Assembly (NCBI RefSeq): GCF_029626035.1
Contig: NZ_JARUBE010000003.1
Coordinates: 3,286,001 to 3,350,000 of the forward strand
Length of the DNA stretch: 64,000 bases
Reading direction: 5' to 3'
Source: Micromonospora sp. WMMD980
GTDB taxonomy: Bacteria > Actinomycetota > Actinomycetes > Mycobacteriales > Micromonosporaceae
This document shows, piece by piece, positions 11,701-20,500 of this stretch. The notes beneath the pieces were generated by a model. That model was not told the origin of the DNA. It saw nothing but the letters and a program-made list of their open reading frames with translations, and did not search any database. The translations under genes were made by a program, and so were the position numbers. The number at the start of each line of letters is the position of its first letter. Position 1 is the first letter of the stretch.

Positions 11701-14138
11701 TCAAGCGGTACCTGGCCAACGAACGCGACGCCGGCGCGGGTGAGCGGGACGTGCTGCTCGACCGGGCCGACGAGCTGCTCGCCGAGCGCTTCGCCGGCCG
11801 GGAGCTGACCGTGCCGGTCCGACCGCTGTCGGCCGTGCTCGACGAGCTGGCACCGGCCCGGATCGACCTGTTGAAGATCGACGTGCAGCGCGCCGAGGCG
11901 GACGTCCTGGCCGGACTGGACGACCGGCACTGGCCGCTGGTCGCGCAGGTCGCCATGGAGGTGCACGACGCGCCGGGCACCGCCACCGCCGGCCGGTTGG
12001 CCGAGCTGGTGGCGGTGCTGGAGGAGCGGGGCTTCACCGTGGTCACCCGCCAGGACGACCTACTGGCCGGCACCGACCGGCACACCCTGCACGCGGTCCG
12101 CCCGGAGTACGCCGCCACCTCGGACGCGGTGGCGGACACCGCCCCGGCGACCGGATCCGTCGCGCCGCCCCGGGAGTGGCTCGCCGAACGGCTGCCGGCG
12201 CACCTGGTGCCGGCCGCGGTGGTGGTGCTGGACGAGCTGCCGCTGACCCGCAACGGCAAGCTCGACCGGGCGGCGCTGCCCGCGCCCGCACCGGAGCGAC
12301 CGGCCGGCGACCCGGCGGCGACACCCGCGAACCGGGCCGAGGAGATCCTGGTCGAGGCGTGGCGCGAGGTGCTCGGCGTGGCCACGTTCGGCGTGACGGA
12401 CAGCTTCTTCGCGCTCGGCGGCGACTCCATCCGCAGCATCCAGATGCAGGTGGCGGCGCAGAAGCGCGGGCTGTCGTTCCAGCTCAACGACATCTTCACC
12501 CACCAGACCATCCGGGAGCTGGTGGCGCACGGCCGGATCACGCTGGACGGCGTCGTGCCCGAGCCGGCCGCGGACCAGGGGCGGTTCGCCCTGGTCGGCG
12601 CCGCCGACCGGGAGCGGCTGCCGGACGGGCTGGCCGACGCGTACCCGATGACCGCGCTCCAGCTCGGCATGGTCTACCACGGCGAGCTGACCGGCGACCC
12701 GGCCGTCTACCACAACGTCACCGCGCACGAGGTGGCCGCGCCGCTGGACTCCCCGGCGCTGCGCCGGGCGCTCGCCGCGCTGGTGGACGCGCACCCGGTG
12801 CTGCGCACCGGCTTCGCGCTCGGCGCGTACGCCGAGCCGTTGCAGCTCGTGCACGCGCGGGTGCCGGTCGACCTGCCGGTGACGGACCTGACCGGCCTCG
12901 ACGCGCCGGCCCGCCGGGCCCGGATCGACGCGCTGGTCGCCGAGGAGCGCCGCCGCCCGTTCGACCTCACCCGGCCGCCGCTGTTGCGGCTGCACGCGGT
13001 CCGCACCGGCGGCGACGGGTTCACGCTGCTGGTCGCCGAGCACCACGCCGTCCTCGACGGCTGGAGCCTGCACCTGTTCCTGGCCGACCTGCTCGCCGGG
13101 TACGACCGGGAGCGGGCCGGCACGCCCGCGCCCATCGACGCCGGGCTGCCGTTCCGGGAGTACGTGGCGGCCGAGCGGGCGGCGCTGGCCGACCCGGCGA
13201 CCCGCCGGTTCTGGCTGGACGGCGCCGGTGCCGCGGCGCCGCTGCTGGTCGGTGGCGCACGGCCGCGGACCACCACCACCCAGCGGGTGCCGCTGCGGGC
13301 CGGCACCACCGAGCGGGTCGCCGCTGGCGCCCGGGACGCCGGGGTGCCGGTCAAGTCCTGGCTCTTCGCCGTGCACCTGCGGCTGCTCGGCGAGCTGGCC
13401 GGCCGGGACGACGTGGTCAGCGGCCTGGTCGTCGGCGGCCGGCCGGAGGGCGAGGGCAGCGCCGACACGCTCGGGCTGTTCCTCAACACGCTGCCGGTGC
13501 GCATCGCGCTGGGCAGCCGGTCGGTGGCCGAGCTGGCCGCCGAGGCGTGGCGGGCCGAGCGGGAGCTGATGGGACGCCACCGCTTCCCGCTCGCCGAGAT
13601 CGTCCGGGCCGGCGGCGCGGGTCCGCGCTTCGACCACTTCTTCAACTGGACGCACTTCCCGCCGCCGCGTCCGGCCGGTGACGGCAGCCGCATCGTGGAC
13701 AGCCGGGGCGTCACCGTGGACGTCGCGTTCAGCCTCGCCGTCGACGCCGAGCTGGACGCCGGGCGGCTCGGGCTGATGGTCCAGTACGACCACCGGCACG
13801 TCCCGGCCGACCGGGTGGACGCGTTGGCCGACGGCTTCCGCCGGTTGCTGGCGGCCGACCCGGACGCGCCGCTGCCGTCGGTGGCCGCACCGTCGCCGGT
13901 GGCCGCCGAGGACGCGCGGCAGCGGTGGGCGGGCCGGGTGGCGGCGGCCTGGCAGGAGGTGCTGGGCACCGCGCCACGCGACCCGGAGGCCGGCTTCCTC
14001 GCCGCCGGCGGCGACTCGCTGCGCGCGCTGCGGCTGGTCACCGTGCTGCGCCAGCGCCACGGCAGCGACCTGACGCTGCCGGAGTTCACCACGCTGGGCA
14101 GCTACCGCGCGCTGGTGGACCGGGTGGCGCGCGGATGA
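8778..14138 (+). CDS. NRPS, C*-A(methyltransferase)-PCP-C-PCP (AmbE-like)
   Basis: Synthetase of 1786 residues starting at a GTG that overlaps the upstream stop; the longer open frame upstream is a shadow of the oxygenase gene. Residues 1-320 look like a worn condensation domain (LSPVQRLAW start, but VADPASL where HHxxxDG should be). A low-complexity Gly/Asp/Glu tract follows (about 322-357). The A domain (about 411 onward, FTSGSTGTP near 548) is interrupted after GFRVEPGEV by an FkbM-like methyltransferase (about 852-1110, VLDVGANIGMF and LLKIDVQRAE) and resumes to NGKLDRAAL (~1158). Then PCP (LGGDSIRS ~1213), C (HHAVLDG ~1423) and a final PCP (GGDSLRA ~1744) without its own A domain or thioesterase. 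The hand-aligned specificity code D-A-K-D-L-G-L-V-D-K is near identical to glutamate codes. AmbE has this layout plus a terminal thioesterase; here release probably falls to the TE of the first gene. Confidence 0.94.
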   Translation: MNGYRLSPVQRLAWAGKQDLVRARVRLDRPLDAARLQAAVDAVVARHEALRLTLVHHPGLRVPLQDVDDDRTVTVGAQGELSVTLTDDALELAATPLVADPASLRLVLADLAGAYAGDLPPADEEALQFLDVTEWQVEERDAAPAPAPVAPAARLVEPHGDDPGAVVTGTLPAADLAGIAEAAGCPAETVLLAAWAVAVARRAEAPDGAEESDLVLARWHDGRRAEGTAAVVGPLGGYGPLRLALPLPAAPAELLAAVRAAEAAADETFHLVDPVDDSTGAVAGFAVQPTVAPDTLAALGAVTAEVPVPPPPTGPRLTVLTGDGTGDGEGDGDGEGDGDGEGDGDGEGDGIGTGEGEVTLRVTGGQWLLDSLVAVLRSLPAALAGDAPLAVLGAGEASWLSGAGGTAATAPARTLADLLDAGLATMAAQAPAVVAADGAYPVEELDRRAARVAAALAARGLTGAPVGVLATRSRETVVAFVGVLRAGAVFVPLDPDAPAPRLAAQVRAVGAECVIGLGGPATVSVDELVAAGGPPPAAPAPTDPAYVIFTSGSTGTPRPVRVSHAAAAHLTGALEETVYASSPPGLRVAVNAPLTFDASVKQLVQLAHGRGLFLVPEGVRRDGAALAGALAAHRVDVLDLTPSQLRILLAGAGDARLPGLLLLGGEAVPEDLWAEVAALPGVRAVNLYGPTECTVDSTAAEIRAGDPPTIGRPLPGVAVRVLDERLRPVPPGVAGELCVAGPQLADGYLGDEEATARRFVALPLPDGGVERVYRTGDRVRFDAERRLRYLGRLDDQVKIHGFRVEPGEVAAVLRGHPEVADAAVVARDDDGYGDRLVAYVRPRAGAALDLTRVTGINPHETRYLYDEIFTQRVYLRDGIVLRPGATVLDVGANIGMFSLFVHQVCPDATIHAFEPVPTVVEALRRNVAEFGVPATVHAHGLSRKPGEVSFTYYPGYSMMSGHAAYADPDAEIGVIKRYLANERDAGAGERDVLLDRADELLAERFAGRELTVPVRPLSAVLDELAPARIDLLKIDVQRAEADVLAGLDDRHWPLVAQVAMEVHDAPGTATAGRLAELVAVLEERGFTVVTRQDDLLAGTDRHTLHAVRPEYAATSDAVADTAPATGSVAPPREWLAERLPAHLVPAAVVVLDELPLTRNGKLDRAALPAPAPERPAGDPAATPANRAEEILVEAWREVLGVATFGVTDSFFALGGDSIRSIQMQVAAQKRGLSFQLNDIFTHQTIRELVAHGRITLDGVVPEPAADQGRFALVGAADRERLPDGLADAYPMTALQLGMVYHGELTGDPAVYHNVTAHEVAAPLDSPALRRALAALVDAHPVLRTGFALGAYAEPLQLVHARVPVDLPVTDLTGLDAPARRARIDALVAEERRRPFDLTRPPLLRLHAVRTGGDGFTLLVAEHHAVLDGWSLHLFLADLLAGYDRERAGTPAPIDAGLPFREYVAAERAALADPATRRFWLDGAGAAAPLLVGGARPRTTTTQRVPLRAGTTERVAAGARDAGVPVKSWLFAVHLRLLGELAGRDDVVSGLVVGGRPEGEGSADTLGLFLNTLPVRIALGSRSVAELAAEAWRAERELMGRHRFPLAEIVRAGGAGPRFDHFFNWTHFPPPRPAGDGSRIVDSRGVTVDVAFSLAVDAELDAGRLGLMVQYDHRHVPADRVDALADGFRRLLAADPDAPLPSVAAPSPVAAEDARQRWAGRVAAAWQEVLGTAPRDPEAGFLAAGGDSLRALRLVTVLRQRHGSDLTLPEFTTLGSYRALVDRVARG
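9741..9849. repeat. In-frame 18-bp tandem repeat in NRPS linker
   Basis: About four copies of an 18-bp unit (GGCGACGGCGACGGCGAG) with degenerate flanks, encoding alternating Gly-Asp and Gly-Glu. It lies between the degenerate C domain and the A domain. The unit length is a multiple of three, so copy-number change would only alter linker length. Confidence 0.85.
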
Positions 14139-15307
14139 CCGGGTTCGGCACCACAGCGGTGCACGGCGACGACGGCCTGGTCCCCGGCGGGGCGGTCGCG
14201 CCGCCGATCGTGCAGAGCGCCACCTTCAGCGCCGAGTCCGACGAGCGGTTCGCCGAGATCGCCACCGAGGCGCGCGGCAGCACGTTCTACACCCGCTACG
14301 GCAACCCGAACCACGCGCAGGTGGCCGCCGTGGTCGCCGGACTGGAGGGCGCGGAGACCGGGCTGGTCACCGCGTCCGGGATGGGCGCGATCAGCACTGT
14401 CGCGCTGGCGCTGCTCGCCGCCGGCGACCACGTGGTGGTGCAGCGCAGCACGTACGGCGGCACCACCTCGCTGGCCACCGGGCTGCTGCCACGCTTCGGC
14501 GTGGACTGCACCCAGGTCGACCAGACCGACTCCGACGCGTTCGCGCGGGCGCTGCGGCCGGAGACCCGGCTGGTGCTGGTGGAGACGCCGAGCAACCCGC
14601 TGCTGGAACTGACCGACCTGGCCGCCGTCGTCGAGGTGGCGCACGCGGCCGGCGCGCTGGTGGTGGTGGACAACACGTTCGCCACCCCGGTGAACCAGCG
14701 TCCGCTGGCGGCCGGCGCGGACCTGGTCTGGCACAGCGGCACGAAGTTCCTCGGCGGGCACTCCGACGTGTCCGCCGGGGTGGTGGTCGGCGGCGCGGAG
14801 CTGGTCGAGCGGGTGTGGCGCACGTCGATCGTCACCGGCGCCACGCTCGGCCCGGTGGACGCCTGGCTGCTGCTGCGCGGCCTGCGCACCCTGTCGCTGC
14901 GGGTGGAGCGGCACAACGCCAACGCGCTCGCCCTGGCCGAGGCGTTGGCGGACCACCCGGCGGTGGCCCGGGTCCGCTACCCGGGGCTGCCCTCGCACCC
15001 CCAGCACGAGCTGGCCCGGCGGCAGATGACCGGGTTCGGCGGGGTGCTCGGCGTCGAGCTGGCCGCCGGCCGGGACGGCGCGGCGGCGCTGCTGGCCGGG
15101 TTGCGCCTGGCCAAGCGGGCGGCCAGCCTCGGCAGCGTCAGCACGCTGGTGGTGCACCCGCGCTCGATGTGGGCCGGGATCGTGGACGCCGAGCAGCTCG
15201 CCGCGGCCGGGATCGGCGCGGGCCTGGTGCGCGTCTCCACCGGCATCGAGGACACCGACGACCTGGTGGCGGACTTCCTGGCGGCGTTGGCGGACGCGCC
15301 GGCCTGA
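14135..15307 (+). CDS. PLP-dependent gamma-family enzyme (methionine gamma-lyase / cystathionine gamma-synthase type)
   Basis: Fold-type I PLP enzyme of 390 residues in the Cys/Met metabolism family. YTRYGNPN near residue 50, GMGAIS, VVDNTFATP, and the cofactor lysine in HSGTKFLGGHSD (near 206) are all present. The start is the ATG that overlaps the NRPS stop (ATGA), so it is the last gene of the biosynthetic operon. It could supply or process a gamma-substituted amino acid. Alternatively it could be a tolerant copy of a PLP enzyme: vinylglycine antimetabolites such as AMB, AVG and rhizobitoxine inactivate PLP enzymes, including cystathionine-type enzymes. Sequence alone does not separate gamma-lyase from gamma-synthase. 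The stop lies only 4 nt from the convergent photolyase gene. Confidence 0.9.
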   Translation: MTGFGTTAVHGDDGLVPGGAVAPPIVQSATFSAESDERFAEIATEARGSTFYTRYGNPNHAQVAAVVAGLEGAETGLVTASGMGAISTVALALLAAGDHVVVQRSTYGGTTSLATGLLPRFGVDCTQVDQTDSDAFARALRPETRLVLVETPSNPLLELTDLAAVVEVAHAAGALVVVDNTFATPVNQRPLAAGADLVWHSGTKFLGGHSDVSAGVVVGGAELVERVWRTSIVTGATLGPVDAWLLLRGLRTLSLRVERHNANALALAEALADHPAVARVRYPGLPSHPQHELARRQMTGFGGVLGVELAAGRDGAAALLAGLRLAKRAASLGSVSTLVVHPRSMWAGIVDAEQLAAAGIGAGLVRVSTGIEDTDDLVADFLAALADAPA

Positions 15308-15311
15308 CCGC

Positions 15312-16754
15312 TCAGGGCGCCTCGTCGCCGCGCTTCTCCTCCTGCGCCAGCACCGCGTCGCGGCGCTGCGGGTCGGCGCGCTCGGCCAGCTCGGCGGCGA
15401 GGCGCGGGTCGGCCGCGAGACGCTCCCGGTTGCGGTGCAGGAACGCCTCGAAACCACCGGTGTACGGGCACGCGTCGTCGCCGAGCGTCTCCTTCGGCAC
15501 GTACCGGCAGCCGCCGCAGGGTGCGCCGATCCGGTCCAGGTGCGCGCCGTCGAACGCCCACGGGTGGGTGTCGATGCGGGCCAGGTCGGCGTACTGGCTC
15601 ATGCCGATGACGGTGGCGTTCATGACCCAGTCGGCGCCGTCGACGAAGCTGCGCCGGAACCAGTCGGCCAGCTCGGTGGGGCGCCAGCCGCGTTGCAGGC
15701 CGTAGTTGCCGAGCACGGTCAGCCGCGCGGTCTGGTGCGCCCACCCGGTGTCGCGTACGCCGGCGAGCACGTCGGCGAGGCAACGCGCCTCCACCGCGTC
15801 GGCGTCGAGCCGGTCGAACCACCCGGGCAGCGGCCGGTTCGCGCCGAGCCAGCCGGCGCCCCGGTAGCGCGGCTCGAAGTACCAGTAGAGCTGCCACAGG
15901 AACTCGCGCCAGCCGAACAGTCCGCGTACGAACCGGTGCACCGCCGCCGGCGGCGCGGCGCCGGTGCGGCCGGCGCGCTCGGCGGCCCGGATCGCGGGTT
16001 CCGGGTCGAGCAGGCCGAGGTTGAAGGAGGACGACAGCACGCTCCGCGCGAGCAGGCCGTCGCCGAGCACGCCGTCGGTGTCGGCGTACGCCGGCAGCCG
16101 GTGGTCGAGGAAGTGGGTGAGCCGGGCCCGCGCCTCGGCGTGCGTGGCCGGGTAGCGGCGCGGGGCGTCCCGGCCGACGAACCGGATCCCCTCGGCCTGC
16201 CAGCGGTCGAGGTCCCGGCGCACCTGCGCGTCGATGTGGTCCTCGACGATCGGCGGCGGCGCCGGCACCTCGGCCGGGGTGCGGTGGCGCGGGCGGCGCG
16301 CCGGGACGGGCAGGTCCCGCAGCACGCCGTGCCGGCCCCGCGCGTACCGGTAGAAGTCGGCCATCCGGAGCTGGCCGCGCCGCCGGTCGGCCCAGGCCGC
16401 GAAGTCGGCCCGGTCGGTGACGAAGCCGCGCGGCGGCAGCACGGTCAGCCCGTCGACGGTACGGGCGAACGCGAGCGCCGCCCGCGACGACGGGTGCACC
16501 ACCTCGACCGGCTCGCCCAGGGCGGTGAGCGCCTCGCGGAAGGTGTCGGCGCGGACCAGGCGCGCCCGGTCGCCGAGCTCCGCCGCCCGGTGTCGCAGCG
16601 CGGACAGGATCAGGTGTGCCTTCTGCCGGTGCAGCGGCCGGTGGGCGAACAGCGCCCGGGTCTCCACCAGCAGGACGCGTTGCGCGTCGTCGTCGAGGAA
16701 GTGGGGACCCACCTGGTCCGCCAGGAGCCAACGCCAGGGTGACATGTCCATCAT
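15312..16754 (-). CDS. FeS-type bacterial cryptochrome/(6-4) photolyase-like protein
   Basis: 480-residue flavoprotein of the photolyase-related family (PhrB/CryB type). The N-terminal Rossmann domain starts WRWLLADQVG, and the C-terminal helical FAD domain contains GWREFLWQLYW, WAHQTARLTVLGNYGL and a GMSQYAD segment. Four Cys are spaced as in FeS-BCPs: one near residue 325 and three in PCGGCRYVP...DACPYT near 413-430, so a 4Fe-4S cluster is expected. Predicted role: light-dependent repair of (6-4) photoproducts or blue-light sensing. The start follows MMDM; ATG codons occur at 16754, 16751 and 16745 and cannot be separated. It lies 16 nt downstream of the winged-helix regulator on the same strand, so the two are probably cotranscribed. 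Confidence 0.88.
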   Translation of the reverse strand: MMDMSPWRWLLADQVGPHFLDDDAQRVLLVETRALFAHRPLHRQKAHLILSALRHRAAELGDRARLVRADTFREALTALGEPVEVVHPSSRAALAFARTVDGLTVLPPRGFVTDRADFAAWADRRRGQLRMADFYRYARGRHGVLRDLPVPARRPRHRTPAEVPAPPPIVEDHIDAQVRRDLDRWQAEGIRFVGRDAPRRYPATHAEARARLTHFLDHRLPAYADTDGVLGDGLLARSVLSSSFNLGLLDPEPAIRAAERAGRTGAAPPAAVHRFVRGLFGWREFLWQLYWYFEPRYRGAGWLGANRPLPGWFDRLDADAVEARCLADVLAGVRDTGWAHQTARLTVLGNYGLQRGWRPTELADWFRRSFVDGADWVMNATVIGMSQYADLARIDTHPWAFDGAHLDRIGAPCGGCRYVPKETLGDDACPYTGGFEAFLHRNRERLAADPRLAAELAERADPQRRDAVLAQEEKRGDEAP

Positions 16755-16770
16755 CTTCCCCTCTCGGCCG

Positions 16771-17388
16771 TCAGCCGCCGCGCACGCTCGGTCGACGGTG
16801 GTCGGTCAGCCGTAGGCCGACGCCGCGCACCGCGACGACGGTGACCCCGGTGCCCAGCTCGCCGAGCTTCCGGCGCAGCCGTTTGACCAGGGACTGCACG
16901 TCGGCGCGGTGCCGGGTCGGTGCGTCGTGCCAGACCGCGCGGTGCAGCTCGGCGTAGCCCCACACCCGCACCGGCTCGGTGGTCAGGCAGGTGAGCAGGT
17001 CGCGTTCCAGCCGGGTGAGAGCGACCTCCCGGTCGCCCCAGCGGGCGGTGGACCGGGCCGCGTCGATCACCAACGCGCAGTCCGGCGGGGGCCCGGGGGT
17101 GTCAGGCGGGGGCCCTCGCCTGACATCCTCCCCCGGGGCGATCAACTCGCGCAGCTCGTCCAGGTCGGCGACCAGTAGCAGCGGGGCCACGCCGTCCAGC
17201 AGCTCGGTGAGCCGTAGCCGCTCGGCCGGGGACGGCGTCACGCCGATGACGAGCGAGAAGGGGCGCTCCGCCGGGTCGGTGCCGGCGGAGGCCGCGTTCG
17301 TGTCGTCTGCTGCCACCGCGCCCCCACCGTGACAATGACTGTCAACCAGGTCCTCGATCAGTAAACCTGTTGGTGACAAGTTGCTCAC
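16771..17388 (-). CDS. Winged-helix (OmpR/PhoB-type) DNA-binding regulator 1
   Basis: 205 residues. The C-terminal half is an OmpR-type winged helix (LTRLERDLLTCL, VWGYAELHRAVW, VQSLVKRLRRKLGEL, VVAVRGVGLRL). The N-terminal half is not a standard receiver: SLVIGV followed by a degenerate alpha/beta segment without a phospho-Asp pocket. It is paralogous to the regulator at 22148-22768 on the other side of the S8 protease gene. A 46-bp palindromic element (17092-17137) is read in frame between the two halves. A GTG at about 17314, preceded by GGTGGGGG, is an alternative start that would put the TGACA-N5-TGTCA dyad in the promoter. Signal unknown. Confidence 0.8.
   Translation of the reverse strand: MSNLSPTGLLIEDLVDSHCHGGGAVAADDTNAASAGTDPAERPFSLVIGVTPSPAERLRLTELLDGVAPLLLVADLDELRELIAPGEDVRRGPPPDTPGPPPDCALVIDAARSTARWGDREVALTRLERDLLTCLTTEPVRVWGYAELHRAVWHDAPTRHRADVQSLVKRLRRKLGELGTGVTVVAVRGVGLRLTDHRRPSVRGG
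17092..17137. repeat. Large palindrome inside regulator coding sequence
   Basis: Nested inverted repeat: outer arms CCCGGGGG/CCCCCGGG and inner perfect 9-bp arms TGTCAGGCG/CGCCTGACA around GGGGCCCT. It encodes the Pro/Gly-rich linker of the winged-helix protein without breaking the frame. Its GGGGCCC core recalls the other dispersed repeats here, but it is not the same sequence. Confidence 0.75.
17330..17344. promoter_or_regulatory. TGACA-N5-TGTCA dyad (candidate operator)
   Basis: Perfect 5-bp inverted repeat with a 5-bp spacer, between the divergent winged-helix regulator and the S8 protease. It lies in the 5' coding region of the regulator if the 17388 start is right, or in its leader if the GTG near 17314 is used. 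Confidence 0.35.
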
Positions 17389-17574
17389 GTGCGGTCATTG
17401 ATCGCCCATTGGTGTCGATCATAGTGTCCACACAGGTGACCGGCGTAGACCCGCACGGCGCCTAGGGGGCCTGGGGGTTCGTCTCAAACCGGTGTGACCA
17501 GTCGGGAGCGCATGCTCCTGGCCCTTCTGTCATGGCTCGATCATCCGCGGGTCGTCCTCAAGGAGGCAGCACCG

Positions 17575-20500
17575 ATGCTGAGACGTCCACACAGAAGGGG
17601 TCCGGCCGGGCGGCTGGTGAGCGCGGGAGCGGCACTGCTCCTCGCCGCGACCACGCTGGCCGCGACCGGCGCTCCCGCGCAGGCCGGCACCGGCACCGGC
17701 GCGTCCGCCGGTGACAAGATCCGCCCGGAGGTCACCCACCAGCTCCAGGGCAAGAGCGAGGGCGACTTCTGGATCCACTTCGCCGACCGGGCCGACCTGG
17801 GCAAGGCCACCGCGGTCAAGGACTGGGGCCAGCGGGGCGCCGCGGTCGCCGCGATGCTGAAGAAGACCGCCGCCGACAGCCAGGCGAAGATCCGCGCCGA
17901 GCTGGACCGCTCGGGCACGAAATACCAGACGTTCTGGGCCACCAACGCCATCAAGGTCAGCGGCGGCTCGCTGACCATGGCGCAGAACTTCGCCGCGCAC
18001 GCCGAGGTCGACGGCATCTACCCGCCGGTCGCCTACGAGCTGCCGAAGACCGTCCCCGGCACCAACGAGAAGTCGACGAACGCCCTGGAGTGGGGCATCG
18101 CCAACATCAACGCCGACGACGTCTGGTCGCAGTACGGCGTCAAGGGCGCCGGCATCACCGTGGCCAGCATCGACAGCGGCGTCCAGTACGACCACCCGGC
18201 GCTGGTGAACTCCTACCGGGGCAACAACGGCGACGGCACCTTCGACCACAACTACAACTGGTACGACGCGGCCGGCGAGTGCGCCAGCGCCCCCTGCGAC
18301 TCCGACGGGCACGGCACCCACACCATGGGCACCATGGCCGGCTCGGACGGCGCCAACCAGATCGGCGTCGCCCCCGAGGTCAAGTGGATCGCCGCCAACG
18401 GGTGCTGCCCGACCGACGCCGCGCTGATCTCCTCCGGGCAGTGGATGCTGGAGCCCACCGACCTGAACGGGCAGAACCCGGACGCCAGCAAGCGGCCGAA
18501 CATCATCAACAACTCGTGGGGCACCACGCAGCCGTCCAACGAGCCGTTCATGGAGGACGTCACCGACGCCTGGACCGCCTCCGGCATCTTCGGCGTCTGG
18601 TCCAACGGCAACAACGGCCCGTCCTGCCAGACCAGTGGCTCACCGGGCAGCCTGGCCAGCAACTACTCGGCCGGCGCGTACGACATCAACAACAACATCG
18701 CCAGCTTCTCCTCCCGGGGCACCGGGCAGAACGGCGAGATCAAGCCGAACATCTCGGCGCCCGGTGTGAACGTGCGCTCCAGCGTGCCGAACAACTCGTA
18801 CGCCAGCATCAGCGGCACCTCGATGGCGGCGCCGCACCTGGCCGGCGCGATCGCGCTGCTCTGGTCGGCGGCGCCTACCCTGGTCGGTGACGTCACGGCG
18901 ACCCGCGCGCTGCTCAACGACACGGCGGTGGACAAGGCCGACACGCAGTGCGGTGGCACCGCCGACGACAACAACGTCTACGGTGAGGGCCGCCTCGACG
19001 CGCTTGCGCTGGTCGCCGCCGCCCCGATCGGCGACAACGGCACCCTGGCCGGCAAGGTCACCGACGCGGCCGGCGCGCCGATCGCCGGCGCGACGGTCAC
19101 CCTGACCGGCGCGGCGGACCGCACGCTCACCACCGGCGCCGACGGCACCTACTCCTCGCTGCTGCCCGCCGGCGACTACCAGGTCGTCGTCTCCGCCTTC
19201 GGGTACGCGAGCCGGACGCTGACCGCGACCGTCACCAAGAACACGACCACCACGCTCGACGTCACGCTCACCGCGGTCGCGAGCGTCACGGTCGGCGGGC
19301 AGGTCACCGACGGCTCCGGGCACGGCTGGCCGCTCTACGCGAAGGTGAGCGTCGAGGGCACGCCGATCTCCGACTACACGACGCCCGCCACCGGTCGCTA
19401 CAGCCTGAGGCTGCCGGCCGGGGCGACGTACCGGCTCAAGGTCGAGCCGCAGTACCCCGGCTACCTGACCGTCACCAAGGAGGTCACGGTCGGCACCGGC
19501 AACCTGACCGCGAACGTCGCGGTGCCGGCCGACCCGGAGGCGTGCACCACCGCGCCCGGCTACACCACCAGCTCCGACGGCGTCTACGAGACGTTCGACG
19601 GCACCGGCGTGCCGGACGGCTGGTCCGTGGTGGACAACGCCGGCACCGGCCAGGTCTGGGAGTTCGACGACAAGGGCGAGCGCGGCAACCTGACCGGCGG
19701 CAGCGGCAACTTCGCCATCATCGACAGCGACAACTACGGCAGCGGGGGGCGACAGGACACCTCACTGGTCAGCCCGGTGGTCGACCTGACCGGGGTGAGC
19801 GCCCCGGTGATCCGGTTCAACCAGGACTACAACTGGCTCAACAGCGACCGGGCGGACGTCGATCTGAGCCTCGACGGCGGCACCACCTGGAGCAACGTGC
19901 TCCGACAGGCCGCCGACGTGCGCGCCAAGGTGACCGAGGTGCCGATCCCGCAGGCGGCGGACCAGTCGCAGGTGCGGGTGCGCTTCCACTACCACGACGC
20001 GAGCTGGGAGTGGTGGTGGGAGGTCGACAACGTGCTGATCGGCAGCAAGCTGGTCTGCAAGCCGGTCGACGGCGGCCTGGTCCTCGGCCACGTGCGCGAC
20101 AAGAACGACAACGGCTACGTCAACGGCGCCACGGTGACCAGCAAGGACCGCCCGGCGGAGAAGGCCACCACGGTCGCCACCCCGGACGACACCGAACTGC
20201 CCGACGGCTTCTACTGGATGTTCTCGTCGCTGACCGGAAGGCACCCGTTCACCGCCAGCGCCGGCAACTACGTCAGCCAGACCAAGCAGGTGGACGTCCA
20301 GACCGACTGGGCCACCGCGGCCAACTTCCAACTGGCCGCCGGGAAGCTGTCGGTGCAGCCGACGTCGCTGACCGGCACGGCCCGGATGCCCAGCGGCAAG
20401 GTCAGCAAGTCGTTCACGGTGACCAACACCGGCGGGGCCCCGGTCGACGTCGAGTTCTCCGAGCGTGACGGCGGGTTCGTGCTGCAACGCGCGGACGGCT

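Noticed and set aside
8757-11966. 1069-residue minus-strand open frame opposite the AmbE-like NRPS
   Set aside because: Low-complexity RRG/HVHR composition; exact antisense of conserved NRPS domains.
15305-15314. Terminator between the biosynthetic operon and the photolyase gene
   Set aside because: Only 4 nt separate the two stop codons and no hairpin is apparent; termination must occur inside the neighbouring coding sequence.
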